Shown piece after piece: positions 9,035 through 18,463 of a stretch of DNA of 64,000 bases; positions within the stretch are counted from its first letter, which is position 1; each line of letters begins with the position of its first letter. Location: positions 1,204,154-1,268,153 of the forward strand of contig NZ_JAAWWL010000001.1 of NCBI RefSeq assembly GCF_012272815.1, written 5' to 3'. Under the pieces are notes generated by a model. That model did no database searches. It was not told the DNA's origin and was given only the letters and a program-made list of their open reading frames with translations. Made by a program: the position numbers and the translations under genes. This DNA is from Croceivirga thetidis (GTDB taxonomy: Bacteria > Bacteroidota > Bacteroidia > Flavobacteriales > Flavobacteriaceae).

Positions 9035-9661
9035 TTACATCCAATGCACCTTACCATCTGCAATGTCATACATGGCCCCTACAATTTTTATTTCTCTAGC
9101 ATCTTCCATATCCTTTAAAACAGGACTTTGATTGCGTATATTTTCAATGGTCATAAGAACATTTTTTTCAGCAACCGCATTTACGAATGTTGCATTTTTT
9201 GATGTTCGTTCAGCCGGGTCTGTAGGTTCTTGAACTGCATCAACAGCACCCCGAATTCTACTAAGAAGAAGTGTAAGATTACCGAGTCTCGCATCATCAC
9301 AAGCACCTTTAACTGCTCCGCAGGCGGTATGACCCAATACTACGATTACTTTGGTTCCTGCCAGCTTACAAGCAAACTCCATACTTCCTAAAAGGTCTGC
9401 ATTGACAATATTTCCAGCTACTCGTGCACTGAAAATATCTCCCACGCCCTGATCAAAAACCAATTCTGCCGATACTCTCGAATCAATACAGCTTAGAACC
9501 GTTGCAAAGGGGTATTGTCCTGTTGCAGTTTGCTCAACTTGTTTGATGAGGTCACGATTTTCCATTTTTTTCGAAACAAAACGGACATTGCCATCTTTTA
9601 AAAGAGCTATCGCTCCGTCAGGCCCTAGAGCAGCTTGAGATTCTTTAGTTTGGGTCATCAT
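9035..9661 (-). CDS. Beta-class carbonic anhydrase
   Basis: A 208-residue cytoplasmic beta carbonic anhydrase that interconverts CO2 and bicarbonate. The zinc ligands are C58, H111 and C114 (SCIDSR and GHTACGAVKG motifs), and the D60-R62 dyad is present. It begins 2 bases after the stop of the SulP transporter gene, so the two form one operon. That pairing suggests bicarbonate uptake with intracellular equilibration, supplying anaplerotic carboxylation in a heterotroph. There are two consecutive ATGs, at 9661 and 9658. Confidence 0.95.
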   Translation of the reverse strand: MMTQTKESQAALGPDGAIALLKDGNVRFVSKKMENRDLIKQVEQTATGQYPFATVLSCIDSRVSAELVFDQGVGDIFSARVAGNIVNADLLGSMEFACKLAGTKVIVVLGHTACGAVKGACDDARLGNLTLLLSRIRGAVDAVQEPTDPAERTSKNATFVNAVAEKNVLMTIENIRNQSPVLKDMEDAREIKIVGAMYDIADGKVHWM

Positions 9662-9663
9662 AA

Positions 9664-11259
9664 TTATGCGGATTTCGGTTTTTCTAATTTAAAAAAGGCG
9701 ATATAACTGTCAGGATTTTCAACAATACCACGTTCGGAAATCAATTTAATATTGATGTTCCGGTTTTTGGCTTTTGTTGAGAAGTCTTCTAAAATTTCTA
9801 TGATATCGTTATCTAAATAACGGGTTTTTCTAACATCAAGTTCAAGGTAAGAATCTTCAGGAAGACTATCCAATTCCTTCAAGATTGCACCTTTGTTAAA
9901 GAAGGTAACTTCTTCAGCCAATGTCATTTTGACAACATCCTTTTTGCCCTCGTGGCTTTCTTCAATATGTAGAAAATGGGAATTTTGATAACTTTTTAGC
10001 AAGATAACAGCGATACCCACAGCCAAGCCAAGTGCTATACCCCAAAGCAGGTCGATAAATACAATACCCAATATTGTAACTATAAAAGGTACAAACTGCT
10101 TCCAACCTAAATTCCACATGGTTTTAAATAGTGATGGTTTAGCTAACTTGTAACCAACAATAAATAAAATTGCCGCAAGAACTGATAGCGGAATCATGTT
10201 CAATAAGCGGGGAATGAGAATGACGGAAATCAAAAGGAAAAAGCCATGGATTATAGCAGACATTTTAGTTTTACCACCTGATTGAATATTAGCCGAACTT
10301 CTAACAATAACTTGGGTAATTGGTAATCCTCCGATGAAACCTGATAACATGTTTCCCGTACCTTGAGCCAACAACTCACGATTGGTAGGAGTAACTCTTT
10401 TTTCAGGGTCTAATTTATCGGTTGCTTCAACACAAAGGAGTGTTTCCAAGCTTGCTACCAAAGCAATGGTAAATCCTGTTATCCAAACTTTGGGATTGCC
10501 AATTACGCTAAAATCAGGAAAGTTGAATTGCCCTAAAAAAGCATCAAAACTATCAGGAACAGGAACAGCAACCAAGTGCTCACTTTCCAATATCATTGAA
10601 GAATCTTTGGTCACCACATAATAAATAATACCCACAACAACGGCTACCAATGGTCCTTGTACCAATTGAAAGAACTTTCCTTTTTTAGAGAGTACGTTAT
10701 TCCAAAGAATAAGAATACCCATTGCAATAAGTGCTATTATAGTAGCACTTTTGTGAAAGTTACCACTGATGATACCACTAATGGTATTAAAAATTTCAGA
10801 AAAGGTATTTTCTCCATCGATCTGAAGGAAGGAGAAATCACCTTCTGGATTCTTATCATATCCGAAGAAATAAGGTATCTCTTTTAAAATTATGATTATA
10901 CCAATTCCGGTAAGCATGCCCTTAATTACAGAAGAAGGAAAGTAGTATCCTATGATACCAGCTTTGAGTAGTCCGAAAATTATTTGAATTACACCTCCTA
11001 ATACTACTGCGACCAAAAAAGCTTCATAGCCAAGGGTATTGATAGCTGCCAATACAATTACGGCTAGACCTGCCGCTGGACCACTTACTCCGATTTGCGA
11101 TCCACTAATTGAACCTACAATAATGCCGCCTATTATACCTGCGATAAGTCCAGAGAATAAGGGGGCACCACTGGCTAGGGCGATTCCAAGACAAAGGGGG
11201 ATGGCCACAAAAAAGACCACAATACTTGCCGGAATATCTTTATTTAAATGTTTAAACAT
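9664..11259 (-). CDS. SulP family anion transporter, likely bicarbonate
   Basis: A 531-residue SulP transporter. It opens with DIPASIVVFFVAIPLCLGIALASG, typical of the first helix, and has about 12-14 membrane segments and a C-terminal STAS domain (about residues 425-525). It is only 2 bases upstream of a beta carbonic anhydrase, and such SulP proteins are thought to move bicarbonate with sodium. Sulfate transport cannot be excluded from the sequence. A second, less similar SulP gene lies at 42.1 kb. ATG start at 11259. Confidence 0.9.
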   Translation of the reverse strand: MFKHLNKDIPASIVVFFVAIPLCLGIALASGAPLFSGLIAGIIGGIIVGSISGSQIGVSGPAAGLAVIVLAAINTLGYEAFLVAVVLGGVIQIIFGLLKAGIIGYYFPSSVIKGMLTGIGIIIILKEIPYFFGYDKNPEGDFSFLQIDGENTFSEIFNTISGIISGNFHKSATIIALIAMGILILWNNVLSKKGKFFQLVQGPLVAVVVGIIYYVVTKDSSMILESEHLVAVPVPDSFDAFLGQFNFPDFSVIGNPKVWITGFTIALVASLETLLCVEATDKLDPEKRVTPTNRELLAQGTGNMLSGFIGGLPITQVIVRSSANIQSGGKTKMSAIIHGFFLLISVILIPRLLNMIPLSVLAAILFIVGYKLAKPSLFKTMWNLGWKQFVPFIVTILGIVFIDLLWGIALGLAVGIAVILLKSYQNSHFLHIEESHEGKKDVVKMTLAEEVTFFNKGAILKELDSLPEDSYLELDVRKTRYLDNDIIEILEDFSTKAKNRNINIKLISERGIVENPDSYIAFFKLEKPKSA

Positions 11260-11315
11260 GGATTAAGTATTAAAGATTCCTCAATTTACTAAAAGAAAAA
11301 TCAGGTTGGTAAAAT

Positions 11316-11323
11316 CAAATGTA
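11316..11323 (-). promoter_or_regulatory. -7 element for the SulP-carbonic anhydrase operon
   Basis: On the minus strand this reads TACATTTG, an exact TAnnTTTG match, giving a leader of about 50 bases before the ATG at 11259. Confidence 0.45.
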
Positions 11324-11356
11324 ATAGTAATGCTTTTGGTTTTAGTTAAGTTATTT

Positions 11357-12118
11357 CTAAAAATCCCTTAATAATTTAAGATTTTCCGACGGGGTCCACC
11401 CAATTTGTCCGTCTGCAATCTCAATTTTTAACCAATTCTCAAGGTCTTCGAGTATATTGACCTTAGTTCCTTCGTGTAAAGTAAAAACCCGTTCACTTCT
11501 ATCGTTTGGCTCTGAAGACACTACAATTTCCCGAGCAAAAACAATTGCTGGATTATTAGATTTGAAGTCTTGGTAAGAAAGGTAGGCTAAGAAAAAACTG
11601 GCGCATGCTAGGCCAAGAAATAGCAAACCAGAAACAAAGAACAAACGTTTTCTAAAAGCCAGATTTAGCAAATAATAAGCGATATAGGCTAAAACAAAAA
11701 GTATCATGAACAAAACTGCCAAATAACTCCATTGATTAAAATTAAACAGCTTAATGATGCTTTCATATAATTTGCCCATTGCGGTTTTTGGCAACTCTTC
11801 AATTGCATCTAAACGCATGTTTTGGGCATATCCTAGATTGTTTAAAATTTCTGGGTCATTTGGTTTTAAAAGCAGTGCTTTTTCATAGTAGAAAATACTC
11901 GGTCCGATGTTTTCCAGCTTATAATGGGCATTACCCATATTAAAATAGAGCTCTGCAGAGTGCTTACCATTATCTAGAATACGATCGTAGTAGTTCAAGG
12001 CATTCTCAAACTCACCCTTGTTGTATAATTCGGTGGCCTTTGCGAAGTAGGCATCATTTTGTGAGACCCCGATAGTTGTAACAAATAAAACCGCAATAAA
12101 GATTAATCGTTTTATCAT
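11357..12118 (-). CDS. batE: BatE, TPR and SH3 domain protein
   Basis: A 253-residue membrane protein, last gene of the Bat operon. It has a signal peptide, then TPR motifs (about 22-105), two membrane helices (about 135-155 and 162-182) and a C-terminal bacterial SH3 domain (FTLHEGTKVNILEDLENWLKI, GQIGWTP). The ATG overlaps the stop of batD by 4 bases, implying translational coupling. In Bacteroidetes the Bat proteins are thought to form a cell-envelope complex linked to stress tolerance; the biochemical role is not settled. Confidence 0.9.
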   Translation of the reverse strand: MIKRLIFIAVLFVTTIGVSQNDAYFAKATELYNKGEFENALNYYDRILDNGKHSAELYFNMGNAHYKLENIGPSIFYYEKALLLKPNDPEILNNLGYAQNMRLDAIEELPKTAMGKLYESIIKLFNFNQWSYLAVLFMILFVLAYIAYYLLNLAFRKRLFFVSGLLFLGLACASFFLAYLSYQDFKSNNPAIVFAREIVVSSEPNDRSERVFTLHEGTKVNILEDLENWLKIEIADGQIGWTPSENLKLLRDF

Positions 12119-13893
12119 AGCTGTTTGTCCAATCGAGAAATTACTTGACTTGCTTGCTCAAAATCGGAGTTCATTTGTACCTCAGAAAAAGGACTATACC
12201 TTGCCATTTCGCAATTTTTAAGCAATCCTATAAAACCTTCTACGGTTTCCTCATCTGCCGCACGTTCCCGTAAAATTTCAGTTATTTTCTCTTTACTGAA
12301 TTCTGAGGTTTCGATTTTCAATTTGGCCTTTAAATAATTATGAAGCCCCTTTTCAAGTGCTACATAAAATTTCACTTCATCACCGAGTGCTTTTTTTGCC
12401 GTTGAAAGGTATTTTCTGGCCAATCGGTTAACTTTTTTCAACTTGGTGCCTTCGACGTTTAGTTCATTTTTTTCCTTTCTACGACGAGCCAGAATGACAA
12501 TAGGAATGAGCAAAAGAGGTCCAAAAAACAAGGTGTAAAATTTATTGGAACCGTAGAAGGGCTCCATTTTGATACTTGCGAAATTTGTATTTGTTTTAAT
12601 AAAATGAAATTGTTTTCCGGTAGGAATTATGATTTTCGTCGGGTTGCCAGCGGGATTTAATGAAATGGAAGTATCCTCGGGTCCCTCCATAACATTTATG
12701 GTTATTTCATTAGAATTTAAGGTTTCATATTGCTCCGTTTTCGGATTGAAATAACTAAAGGATATTGATGGAATAGGGTATTTTCCTCTATAGGAGGGTA
12801 CAATGGTGTAATTATTGGTCACTTTTCCGTCCATTCCTGAAACGGTTGTCCTGACTTTTTCTTCAAATTCAGGTTCGTAAACTTCCAAAGCGCTAGGCAA
12901 ATCAGGTTCAGGAAGTTGAAATAACTTTAAATTACCTTTTCCAGAAACTTCGACTGTGGCTTGTAAGGATTCAGAGGCGTTAAGATTGGTTTTACTTGTG
13001 GTTACGTTAAAATCAAAGTCTCCAACCGCCCCGCTGAAATCTGCAGGTTTTCCTGTTTCAGGTAAAGGTTTTACTCGTAATGTTCTACTACCGGCCGAAA
13101 CAGTTTTGTTCGCAGGGCGGTATATTCTACCACCAAAAAAGTCACGCCTATTTGTCGGAACATCAACGAAAAGTTCAATACCTAGAGGTTCTATGGTTAG
13201 ATTACCGGATTTTTGAGGATATAATACCACTCTTTTAAGGATTACACTACGATACTGTTTGCCTTGATAGGTAGCGTTTTGGGCATCATAACGTTTTACA
13301 GGTATATCTTGGCTCCAAAAGTTATTGTACTTGGGGTTGTCCAGTGCCCTAAAATTATTAACCCTGATATCTGGACTAACATATAGTTTGTAAACAACAG
13401 TTACAGCTTCGTTTAAATAAGGGCTGCCCTTCGAAACTTCAGCAACCAAGTGAAGGTTTTCATCTGCAATATCGTCCGCTGTTTTGGGAGCATTAGGATT
13501 ATCAACAGCATCAGTAATGGTTACTTTTTTGGTAACGGATTTATAGGTATTTCCATCAATTTCTATTGTAGCTTGACCTATAGTTTTTTCTCCTTTGGAA
13601 ATCGGTTTTAAGATATAGGAATACGCCAATGAATAGGTGCGTTTTCCATTAATCCAAACACTACTTTGAGATAGTGAAGGACCCATTATAACTTCAAAAC
13701 CATTAAAGTTCGGGGCAGTGAAATTATCACCATTTTTATTGACTTTAAATTCAACCTTTAGCCTCTCATTAATGCCCAGTTTCGTCTTACTAAGATTGGT
13801 TTCAAAGTTTATTTCCTCCTCTTGTGCCGATGACACCAAAGGCAAGATGGAAAAAAGTAATATTGCGATATGTTTCAATTGCAATCTGGACAT
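12115..13893 (-). CDS. batD: BatD, oxygen tolerance family membrane protein
   Basis: A 592-residue BatD protein. A signal peptide (ending near VSSAQ) is followed by tandem beta-rich domains in the periplasm, a single membrane helix around 445-465 (YTLFFGPLLLIPIVILA) and a cytoplasmic helical tail. The start was set at the ATG at 13893, which overlaps the batC stop as TAATG; the longer frame begins at a TTG two codons earlier. BatD likely scaffolds the vWA proteins BatA and BatB. The second BatD-like gene upstream in the same operon is shorter and different. Confidence 0.92.
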   Translation of the reverse strand: MSRLQLKHIAILLFSILPLVSSAQEEEINFETNLSKTKLGINERLKVEFKVNKNGDNFTAPNFNGFEVIMGPSLSQSSVWINGKRTYSLAYSYILKPISKGEKTIGQATIEIDGNTYKSVTKKVTITDAVDNPNAPKTADDIADENLHLVAEVSKGSPYLNEAVTVVYKLYVSPDIRVNNFRALDNPKYNNFWSQDIPVKRYDAQNATYQGKQYRSVILKRVVLYPQKSGNLTIEPLGIELFVDVPTNRRDFFGGRIYRPANKTVSAGSRTLRVKPLPETGKPADFSGAVGDFDFNVTTSKTNLNASESLQATVEVSGKGNLKLFQLPEPDLPSALEVYEPEFEEKVRTTVSGMDGKVTNNYTIVPSYRGKYPIPSISFSYFNPKTEQYETLNSNEITINVMEGPEDTSISLNPAGNPTKIIIPTGKQFHFIKTNTNFASIKMEPFYGSNKFYTLFFGPLLLIPIVILARRRKEKNELNVEGTKLKKVNRLARKYLSTAKKALGDEVKFYVALEKGLHNYLKAKLKIETSEFSKEKITEILRERAADEETVEGFIGLLKNCEMARYSPFSEVQMNSDFEQASQVISRLDKQL

Positions 13894-14783
13894 TACCAAT
13901 CCTTTTCGTTTTTAATTTTTTTGCCTTTTACCTTCTGGGCATTAAGTTTTTCTTGAACCTTTTTTTCCTCATTTTGCATTGCTTCAAGCAAGTTTTGAAT
14001 TTGCTGCTTACTTAACTGATTGGGTCGAGGATTCTTCTCTTTTTCTTTTTCGTCTCCTTGTTGTTTTGGTTTTTGCTCCTCTTCTTTTTTCTTATCTCCT
14101 TCTCCTTCTTTATTTTCTTCAGGCTTTTCGTTTCCTTTATCTCCTTCATCGCCTTGCTGATCCTTCTGATCACCTTCATCTTTCTTTTCGTTCTCGCCCT
14201 GGTCTTTGTTATCGTCTTGGTTCTGGTTCTGGTCGTTTTTGTTGTCTTCGTTTTGTTGGTCTTGGTTTTGGTCGTCCTTGTTATTTTTTTGGTCTTCTTC
14301 TTGCTTTTTCTTTGCAAGGGCTAAATTATACCGCGTTTCATCATCATTAGGATTTGCCCTTAACGCTTCTTTATAGGCCTCTACGGCTTTACCGTATTCC
14401 TTATTCTTCATAAAAACATTGCCCAGATTATGAAATGCTTTATGCTTGTCTGGCTTTTCGGTTGCTTTCTCCCCTGCATTTTTGAATCGCCCAAAGGCTT
14501 CCGTATAACTTTCACGATTGTAGTAGGCCCTACCTAAGTTATAAGGTGCTGCCACGTTTTCTTTACTTTTTGAAATTGCTTTACGATATTCCCCTTCAGC
14601 ATTTACGAAATCGTTTTGATTAAGTTGTTCGTTTGCTTGGTAGGTGTAGTTCTTTGACTCTTGCAAGCTCTTTTCCGCTTTGCGGATGGCTTCTTTTTCG
14701 TCCTCTTGTGAAAAGTTTATTCCAAACGAAAAAGCCATTACGATTGTTAGTAAAACCTTTAGCCTATTCATTATCATGTTCAT
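13893..14783 (-). CDS. batC: BatC, TPR protein with charged low-complexity tail
   Basis: A 296-residue secreted or anchored TPR protein. The signal peptide covers about 1-25 and TPR motifs run about 44-155. An extreme low-complexity stretch follows (about 160-260) made almost wholly of K, E, D, Q, N and G. The C-terminus (NQLSKQQIQNLLEAMQNEEKKVQ) is conserved and helical. The ATG at 14783 overlaps the batB stop by 20 bases; an internal ATG at 14771 would also leave a signal peptide. The low-complexity region leaves several other frames open, which are not genes. Confidence 0.9.
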   Translation of the reverse strand: MNMIMNRLKVLLTIVMAFSFGINFSQEDEKEAIRKAEKSLQESKNYTYQANEQLNQNDFVNAEGEYRKAISKSKENVAAPYNLGRAYYNRESYTEAFGRFKNAGEKATEKPDKHKAFHNLGNVFMKNKEYGKAVEAYKEALRANPNDDETRYNLALAKKKQEEDQKNNKDDQNQDQQNEDNKNDQNQNQDDNKDQGENEKKDEGDQKDQQGDEGDKGNEKPEENKEGEGDKKKEEEQKPKQQGDEKEKEKNPRPNQLSKQQIQNLLEAMQNEEKKVQEKLNAQKVKGKKIKNEKDW

Positions 14784-15810
14784 TAAAAAGATTCAATTTT
14801 TTCAACCATCTTGTTTTTCGGTCCAACAAGAAAATATCTAAAAATAGAAATAAAAGCCCTATGCCCAGAAACCATTGAAATTGGTCTTTATATTCGGCAA
14901 ATTGCTTGGCTTCAAACTCTTTTTTATCCATCTGGTTCAGCTCCTCCTTGATAAAATCTACCGCATCATCCGTATTGGAACCATTAATATATTTTCCTTC
15001 ACCTAAATCAGCTATATCAACCAAAACTTGTTCGTTAAGTTTAGAGATAACAACCTCACCCTCACTATTTTTTTTAAGACTTTGGACCACTCCATTTCTT
15101 TTAATTGGTATTGGGGCACCTTTACTTTTACCGACTCCGATAGTGAATATTTTAATGCCGTTGTCCAACGCCCTTTCAACCGATGTCAAAGTTGAACCCT
15201 CAGAATGATCTTCACCATCTGAAACTATAAATAGAACCCTATTTGTTTGATCCTGGTCATCAAAATATGTAGTTGCTAAATCAATTGCCGCATCGATTGC
15301 AGTACCTTGACTTGAGAGCATTTCGGTATTCATACTCTGAAGAAACATCTTAGCCGCACCGTAATCAGTAGTTATCGGCAATTGTGGAAATGCTTGGCCA
15401 GCGTAAGCAATTATACCGATTCTATCACTCGCTAGTTGGTTGATGATTTCAGACACCAAACGTTTTGCCTTTTCCAATCGGTTGGGAGCAATGTCCTCTG
15501 CCAACATACTTTTTGAAACATCTACAGCAAATACAATGTCAACCCCTTCCCTTTTGACTGTTTCGAGCTTTGTTCCGATTTTTGGATTAACGAGGGCCAA
15601 CGTTAGAAAACCCAAGCCTGCAAGAAAAAACACCAATTTTAGCCAGCTTTTAAAGCTTGATTTATTGGGAGCCAATCTTTTTAACATTTCAGAATTGGCA
15701 AACTCACGCTGCTTTGCCCTTTTCCAAACTTGCAGGAGTAGAAATAGCAATATGATTACAGGTATAATACCTAGTAAATAGAAATATAATTTTTCATCAA
15801 ACTGCACCAT
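14764..15810 (-). CDS. batB: BatB, von Willebrand factor A domain protein
   Basis: A 348-residue membrane protein with N-terminal helices at about 8-28 and 56-75, a vWA domain (about 88-290) and a C-terminal helix (about 315-335). The metal-dependent adhesion site is intact: D97, S99, S101 in AVDVSKSML, with later TAIDAAI and SDGEDH motifs. ATG directly follows the TAA of batA. BatA and BatB are paralogues that probably pair, and the adjacent MoxR ATPase may act on them by analogy with MoxR-vWA systems. Confidence 0.92.
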   Translation of the reverse strand: MVQFDEKLYFYLLGIIPVIILLFLLLQVWKRAKQREFANSEMLKRLAPNKSSFKSWLKLVFFLAGLGFLTLALVNPKIGTKLETVKREGVDIVFAVDVSKSMLAEDIAPNRLEKAKRLVSEIINQLASDRIGIIAYAGQAFPQLPITTDYGAAKMFLQSMNTEMLSSQGTAIDAAIDLATTYFDDQDQTNRVLFIVSDGEDHSEGSTLTSVERALDNGIKIFTIGVGKSKGAPIPIKRNGVVQSLKKNSEGEVVISKLNEQVLVDIADLGEGKYINGSNTDDAVDFIKEELNQMDKKEFEAKQFAEYKDQFQWFLGIGLLFLFLDIFLLDRKTRWLKKLNLFNEHDNE

Positions 15811-16809
15811 TTACACAAAACTTTTGAATAGTGTTGCTTTTAAAGCCCATTCCATTAAAAGCAAAATCCCGGCCAAGAAGACCCAGGGGCGAAATTTCTC
15901 CTCGAATCGGGTATACTTAAATTCCTCTATTTCTGTTTTTTCTAACTTGTTGATTTCATCGTAAATCTCTTCCAATTTCTCGTTATCCGTAGCCCTGAAA
16001 TACTTACCACCTGTGGCCTTGGCAATGTCAATCAACAATTCTTCATCAATTTCAACTTGGCGCATACCGTATTGAAAGGAACCATCTCTGCGATAGGCTA
16101 CCGGAGTCAACGCGTTACCATTTGTTCCTAGACCAATGGTATACGTTTTAATACCATATTCAACAGCCAGGTCCGCAGCTGTTTGGGGTTCAATAAATCC
16201 TGAGTTGTTAACGCCGTCGGTCAATAAAATGATGACCTTGCTTATGGCTTTACTTTCTTTAAGTCGATTGACAGAAGTTGCCAAACCCATTCCTATGGCG
16301 GTTCCATCTTCAAGTTGTCCGTAGGTAATTTCACGGAGTGCTCCTAGAACTATCGATTTGTCGCTTGTAATAGGGGTTTTGGTATAGCTCTCACCGGCAT
16401 ATGCAACTAGACCTATTCGATCACTTTGTCGTTGTTTGATAAAATCAGATGCTACTTCTTTTAGAGCAGCAAGCCGATTTGGTTTCAAATCTCTGGCCAG
16501 CATACTTGAAGATACATCAATGGCCATTACAATATCTATACCCTTGGTGGTTTTGGTCCTAGACGAAACGTCTTTTGTTTGCGGTCTTGCCAGAGCAGTA
16601 ATTATAGAGGCCAATGCCAACAACCTTAGAACGAATAACAGGGGCTTTAACCGAGCCAGGAAATTTGATTCTTTAAATGCTTTTGTTGTCGAAAGTTTTA
16701 CTGATGCAACCTGCTCATTACGTTTAAAAAAGTACCAAAGCAATGCCAATGGCAGTAATGACAACAGCCAAAAAAATTGAGGATTAGCAAATTCAACATT
16801 ATCCAACAT
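15811..16809 (-). CDS. batA: BatA, von Willebrand factor A domain protein
   Basis: A 332-residue vWA protein. Membrane helices lie at about 12-28 and 56-74 and at the C-terminus (FLAGILLLMEWALKA). The metal site DVSSS is at residues 98-102, with DGTAIGMG and LTDGVNNSG supplying the remaining loops. Its ATG overlaps the stop of the preceding gene by one base (TAATG), and batB starts immediately after its own stop. It is clearly paralogous to BatB. Confidence 0.92.
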   Translation of the reverse strand: MLDNVEFANPQFFWLLSLLPLALLWYFFKRNEQVASVKLSTTKAFKESNFLARLKPLLFVLRLLALASIITALARPQTKDVSSRTKTTKGIDIVMAIDVSSSMLARDLKPNRLAALKEVASDFIKQRQSDRIGLVAYAGESYTKTPITSDKSIVLGALREITYGQLEDGTAIGMGLATSVNRLKESKAISKVIILLTDGVNNSGFIEPQTAADLAVEYGIKTYTIGLGTNGNALTPVAYRRDGSFQYGMRQVEIDEELLIDIAKATGGKYFRATDNEKLEEIYDEINKLEKTEIEEFKYTRFEEKFRPWVFLAGILLLMEWALKATLFKSFV

Positions 16810-18461
16810 TAGGCAGTAGTTTTTACATCGACAGAAGCCAATACCCGTTCAACAATTTGTTCTGCATAGGTGTCGCCATCTTCCCAGGTTATTACGATTT
16901 GCTGAATAAACCCTTGTCCACCAAAAAGAAGAACTGTATAAGCGATTTTTCTTGAAGAATTGGAGTCTGGGGTTTTTAATTGACCAGAACCAAAAACCTT
17001 AAGACCTTTTACACCGGACTTTGAACTAAATTCTTCTTGTTTGGTAATTATGTTTCGAATCCCAGCAGCTTCCCATGACGCGAGCATGGCTCCCAAAGAA
17101 GCCTCAAATTGTGGTTCCGTTTGTGGGTTTTTGTAGGTGGTGGAGCTAACTGTTGTTGAGAAAAGGCCGAGCGGACTACCATGAACAAAGGTGTTGTTAT
17201 CTTGTATGGAATCTCGTATCGCCTCTGGAAATTCAACTTCAGTTCTGAGCATAACCTCTGGAGTCTCTATTTCTACTGGAGGAAAACCATAGGTGCTGGC
17301 TACCCATTCTTTTTCCAATAGTTCTTTTGTAGGATATCCAAAAACAGAATCTTTAACTTTCTTAAAACCGTATACAGTTAGACTAAAAACGGTACCTCCT
17401 ACCAATAAAAATGCGAGAACAGCTGCGGCAATGTAGATTTTTTTCCGTTGCTTCTTTTTTGCTTGCTCCTGAAGATATTCCTCGTTCAACATTAACTCCT
17501 CTTCCGTAGGTTCGGGAATGGCCTCTTTTGTTAGAACTACAATATTTTCAACTGCCGTTCGATCTTGTTCTGCAACCAAATTTGATGGTTTTGACTTGGC
17601 AAATTTTACCAAATCAGCCGTTTGTAAAATTCTTTTGAATTGTTTTATGGTTTCGTCTTGCAAATCAAGTGAGCCAGAATCCTTCAAAAGTTCCAAGCGG
17701 TCGATTAATTGGTCAGTGGTACTTTCCAAAGCAGAAACATGCACTTCTTCTTCCAAATAAGAGCGCACAATGTTGGTCAGTTCAGAATAGTATTTTTTGT
17801 GCTCGTCCTGTAAAAGGTATCTAGAGTTTTCAAGGTCCTTCAATTGCGCCATTGCCCTATCAAAAGGCGGTAGCATGGCAATTTTTTCTTCTTCGGTCAA
17901 CGGTTTTTTCCTCAAAAAGAACCAGTAGACCAATCCACCAATTATCGCCAAGCCCAGAATAACCCAAAAAATTGTCCACCATAATTTCGCCCTACTTCTA
18001 TCAACATTTAGTAACGGCTTTATATCGAACATTTTTTGTTTGGTCGTATCAACAACTACATCGGCCACTTTTATACGAAACGAATCTGTGAGATAAGGTT
18101 TCTCATTTATTGCGATACGTTGAGGTGGAATAATAAATGCTCCGCTGTCAAATTGAGTGAGTGCATACATACGCTGAAGCAAAAGTCTACCATCTTTGGG
18201 AACGGTGTCTATTTTCAAAGCTTCAACCATCTCTAATGGAGAAAATGTTTGGTCCTCGGGGAAGTCAACCAAGTCTAATGAGTCAGCCTCTACGGATATG
18301 GTATATTTTATCTGTTCTCCAATTTTGATCGAAGCGGTATCGATTTCGGCTTTGACCTGTGAGAATAAAAAGGGTCCTCCGAAACAGAAAAGTAAGGTAG
18401 CTGTAATAAAGGATTTTACTACAGAAGTATTCTTTTCAATTTTTAATTTTCCACCTTTCAT
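16809..18461 (-). CDS. BatD-like membrane protein with two membrane segments
   Basis: A 550-residue protein between the DUF58 and batA genes. A signal peptide ends near FSQ, followed by a BatD-like beta domain (IKIGEQIKYTISVEADS). A membrane helix at about 160-183 and a cytoplasmic helical domain (about 195-330) come next, then a second helix at about 343-365 and a C-terminal domain of about 180 residues. The first half resembles BatD and DUF4381-type proteins; the C-terminal domain is not recognised. Its start is 2 bases after the DUF58 stop, and its stop overlaps batA, so it is an integral part of the operon. Confidence 0.75.
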   Translation of the reverse strand: MKGGKLKIEKNTSVVKSFITATLLFCFGGPFLFSQVKAEIDTASIKIGEQIKYTISVEADSLDLVDFPEDQTFSPLEMVEALKIDTVPKDGRLLLQRMYALTQFDSGAFIIPPQRIAINEKPYLTDSFRIKVADVVVDTTKQKMFDIKPLLNVDRSRAKLWWTIFWVILGLAIIGGLVYWFFLRKKPLTEEEKIAMLPPFDRAMAQLKDLENSRYLLQDEHKKYYSELTNIVRSYLEEEVHVSALESTTDQLIDRLELLKDSGSLDLQDETIKQFKRILQTADLVKFAKSKPSNLVAEQDRTAVENIVVLTKEAIPEPTEEELMLNEEYLQEQAKKKQRKKIYIAAAVLAFLLVGGTVFSLTVYGFKKVKDSVFGYPTKELLEKEWVASTYGFPPVEIETPEVMLRTEVEFPEAIRDSIQDNNTFVHGSPLGLFSTTVSSTTYKNPQTEPQFEASLGAMLASWEAAGIRNIITKQEEFSSKSGVKGLKVFGSGQLKTPDSNSSRKIAYTVLLFGGQGFIQQIVITWEDGDTYAEQIVERVLASVDVKTTA

Positions 18462-18463
18462 TT

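Noticed and set aside
13979-14350. Long open frames on both strands across batC, including a very basic Lys/Thr/Arg frame
   Set aside because: They arise from the low-complexity codons of batC (GA- and AA-rich repeats), which lack stops in other frames. They have no start context and no family resemblance, and batC is clearly the real gene.
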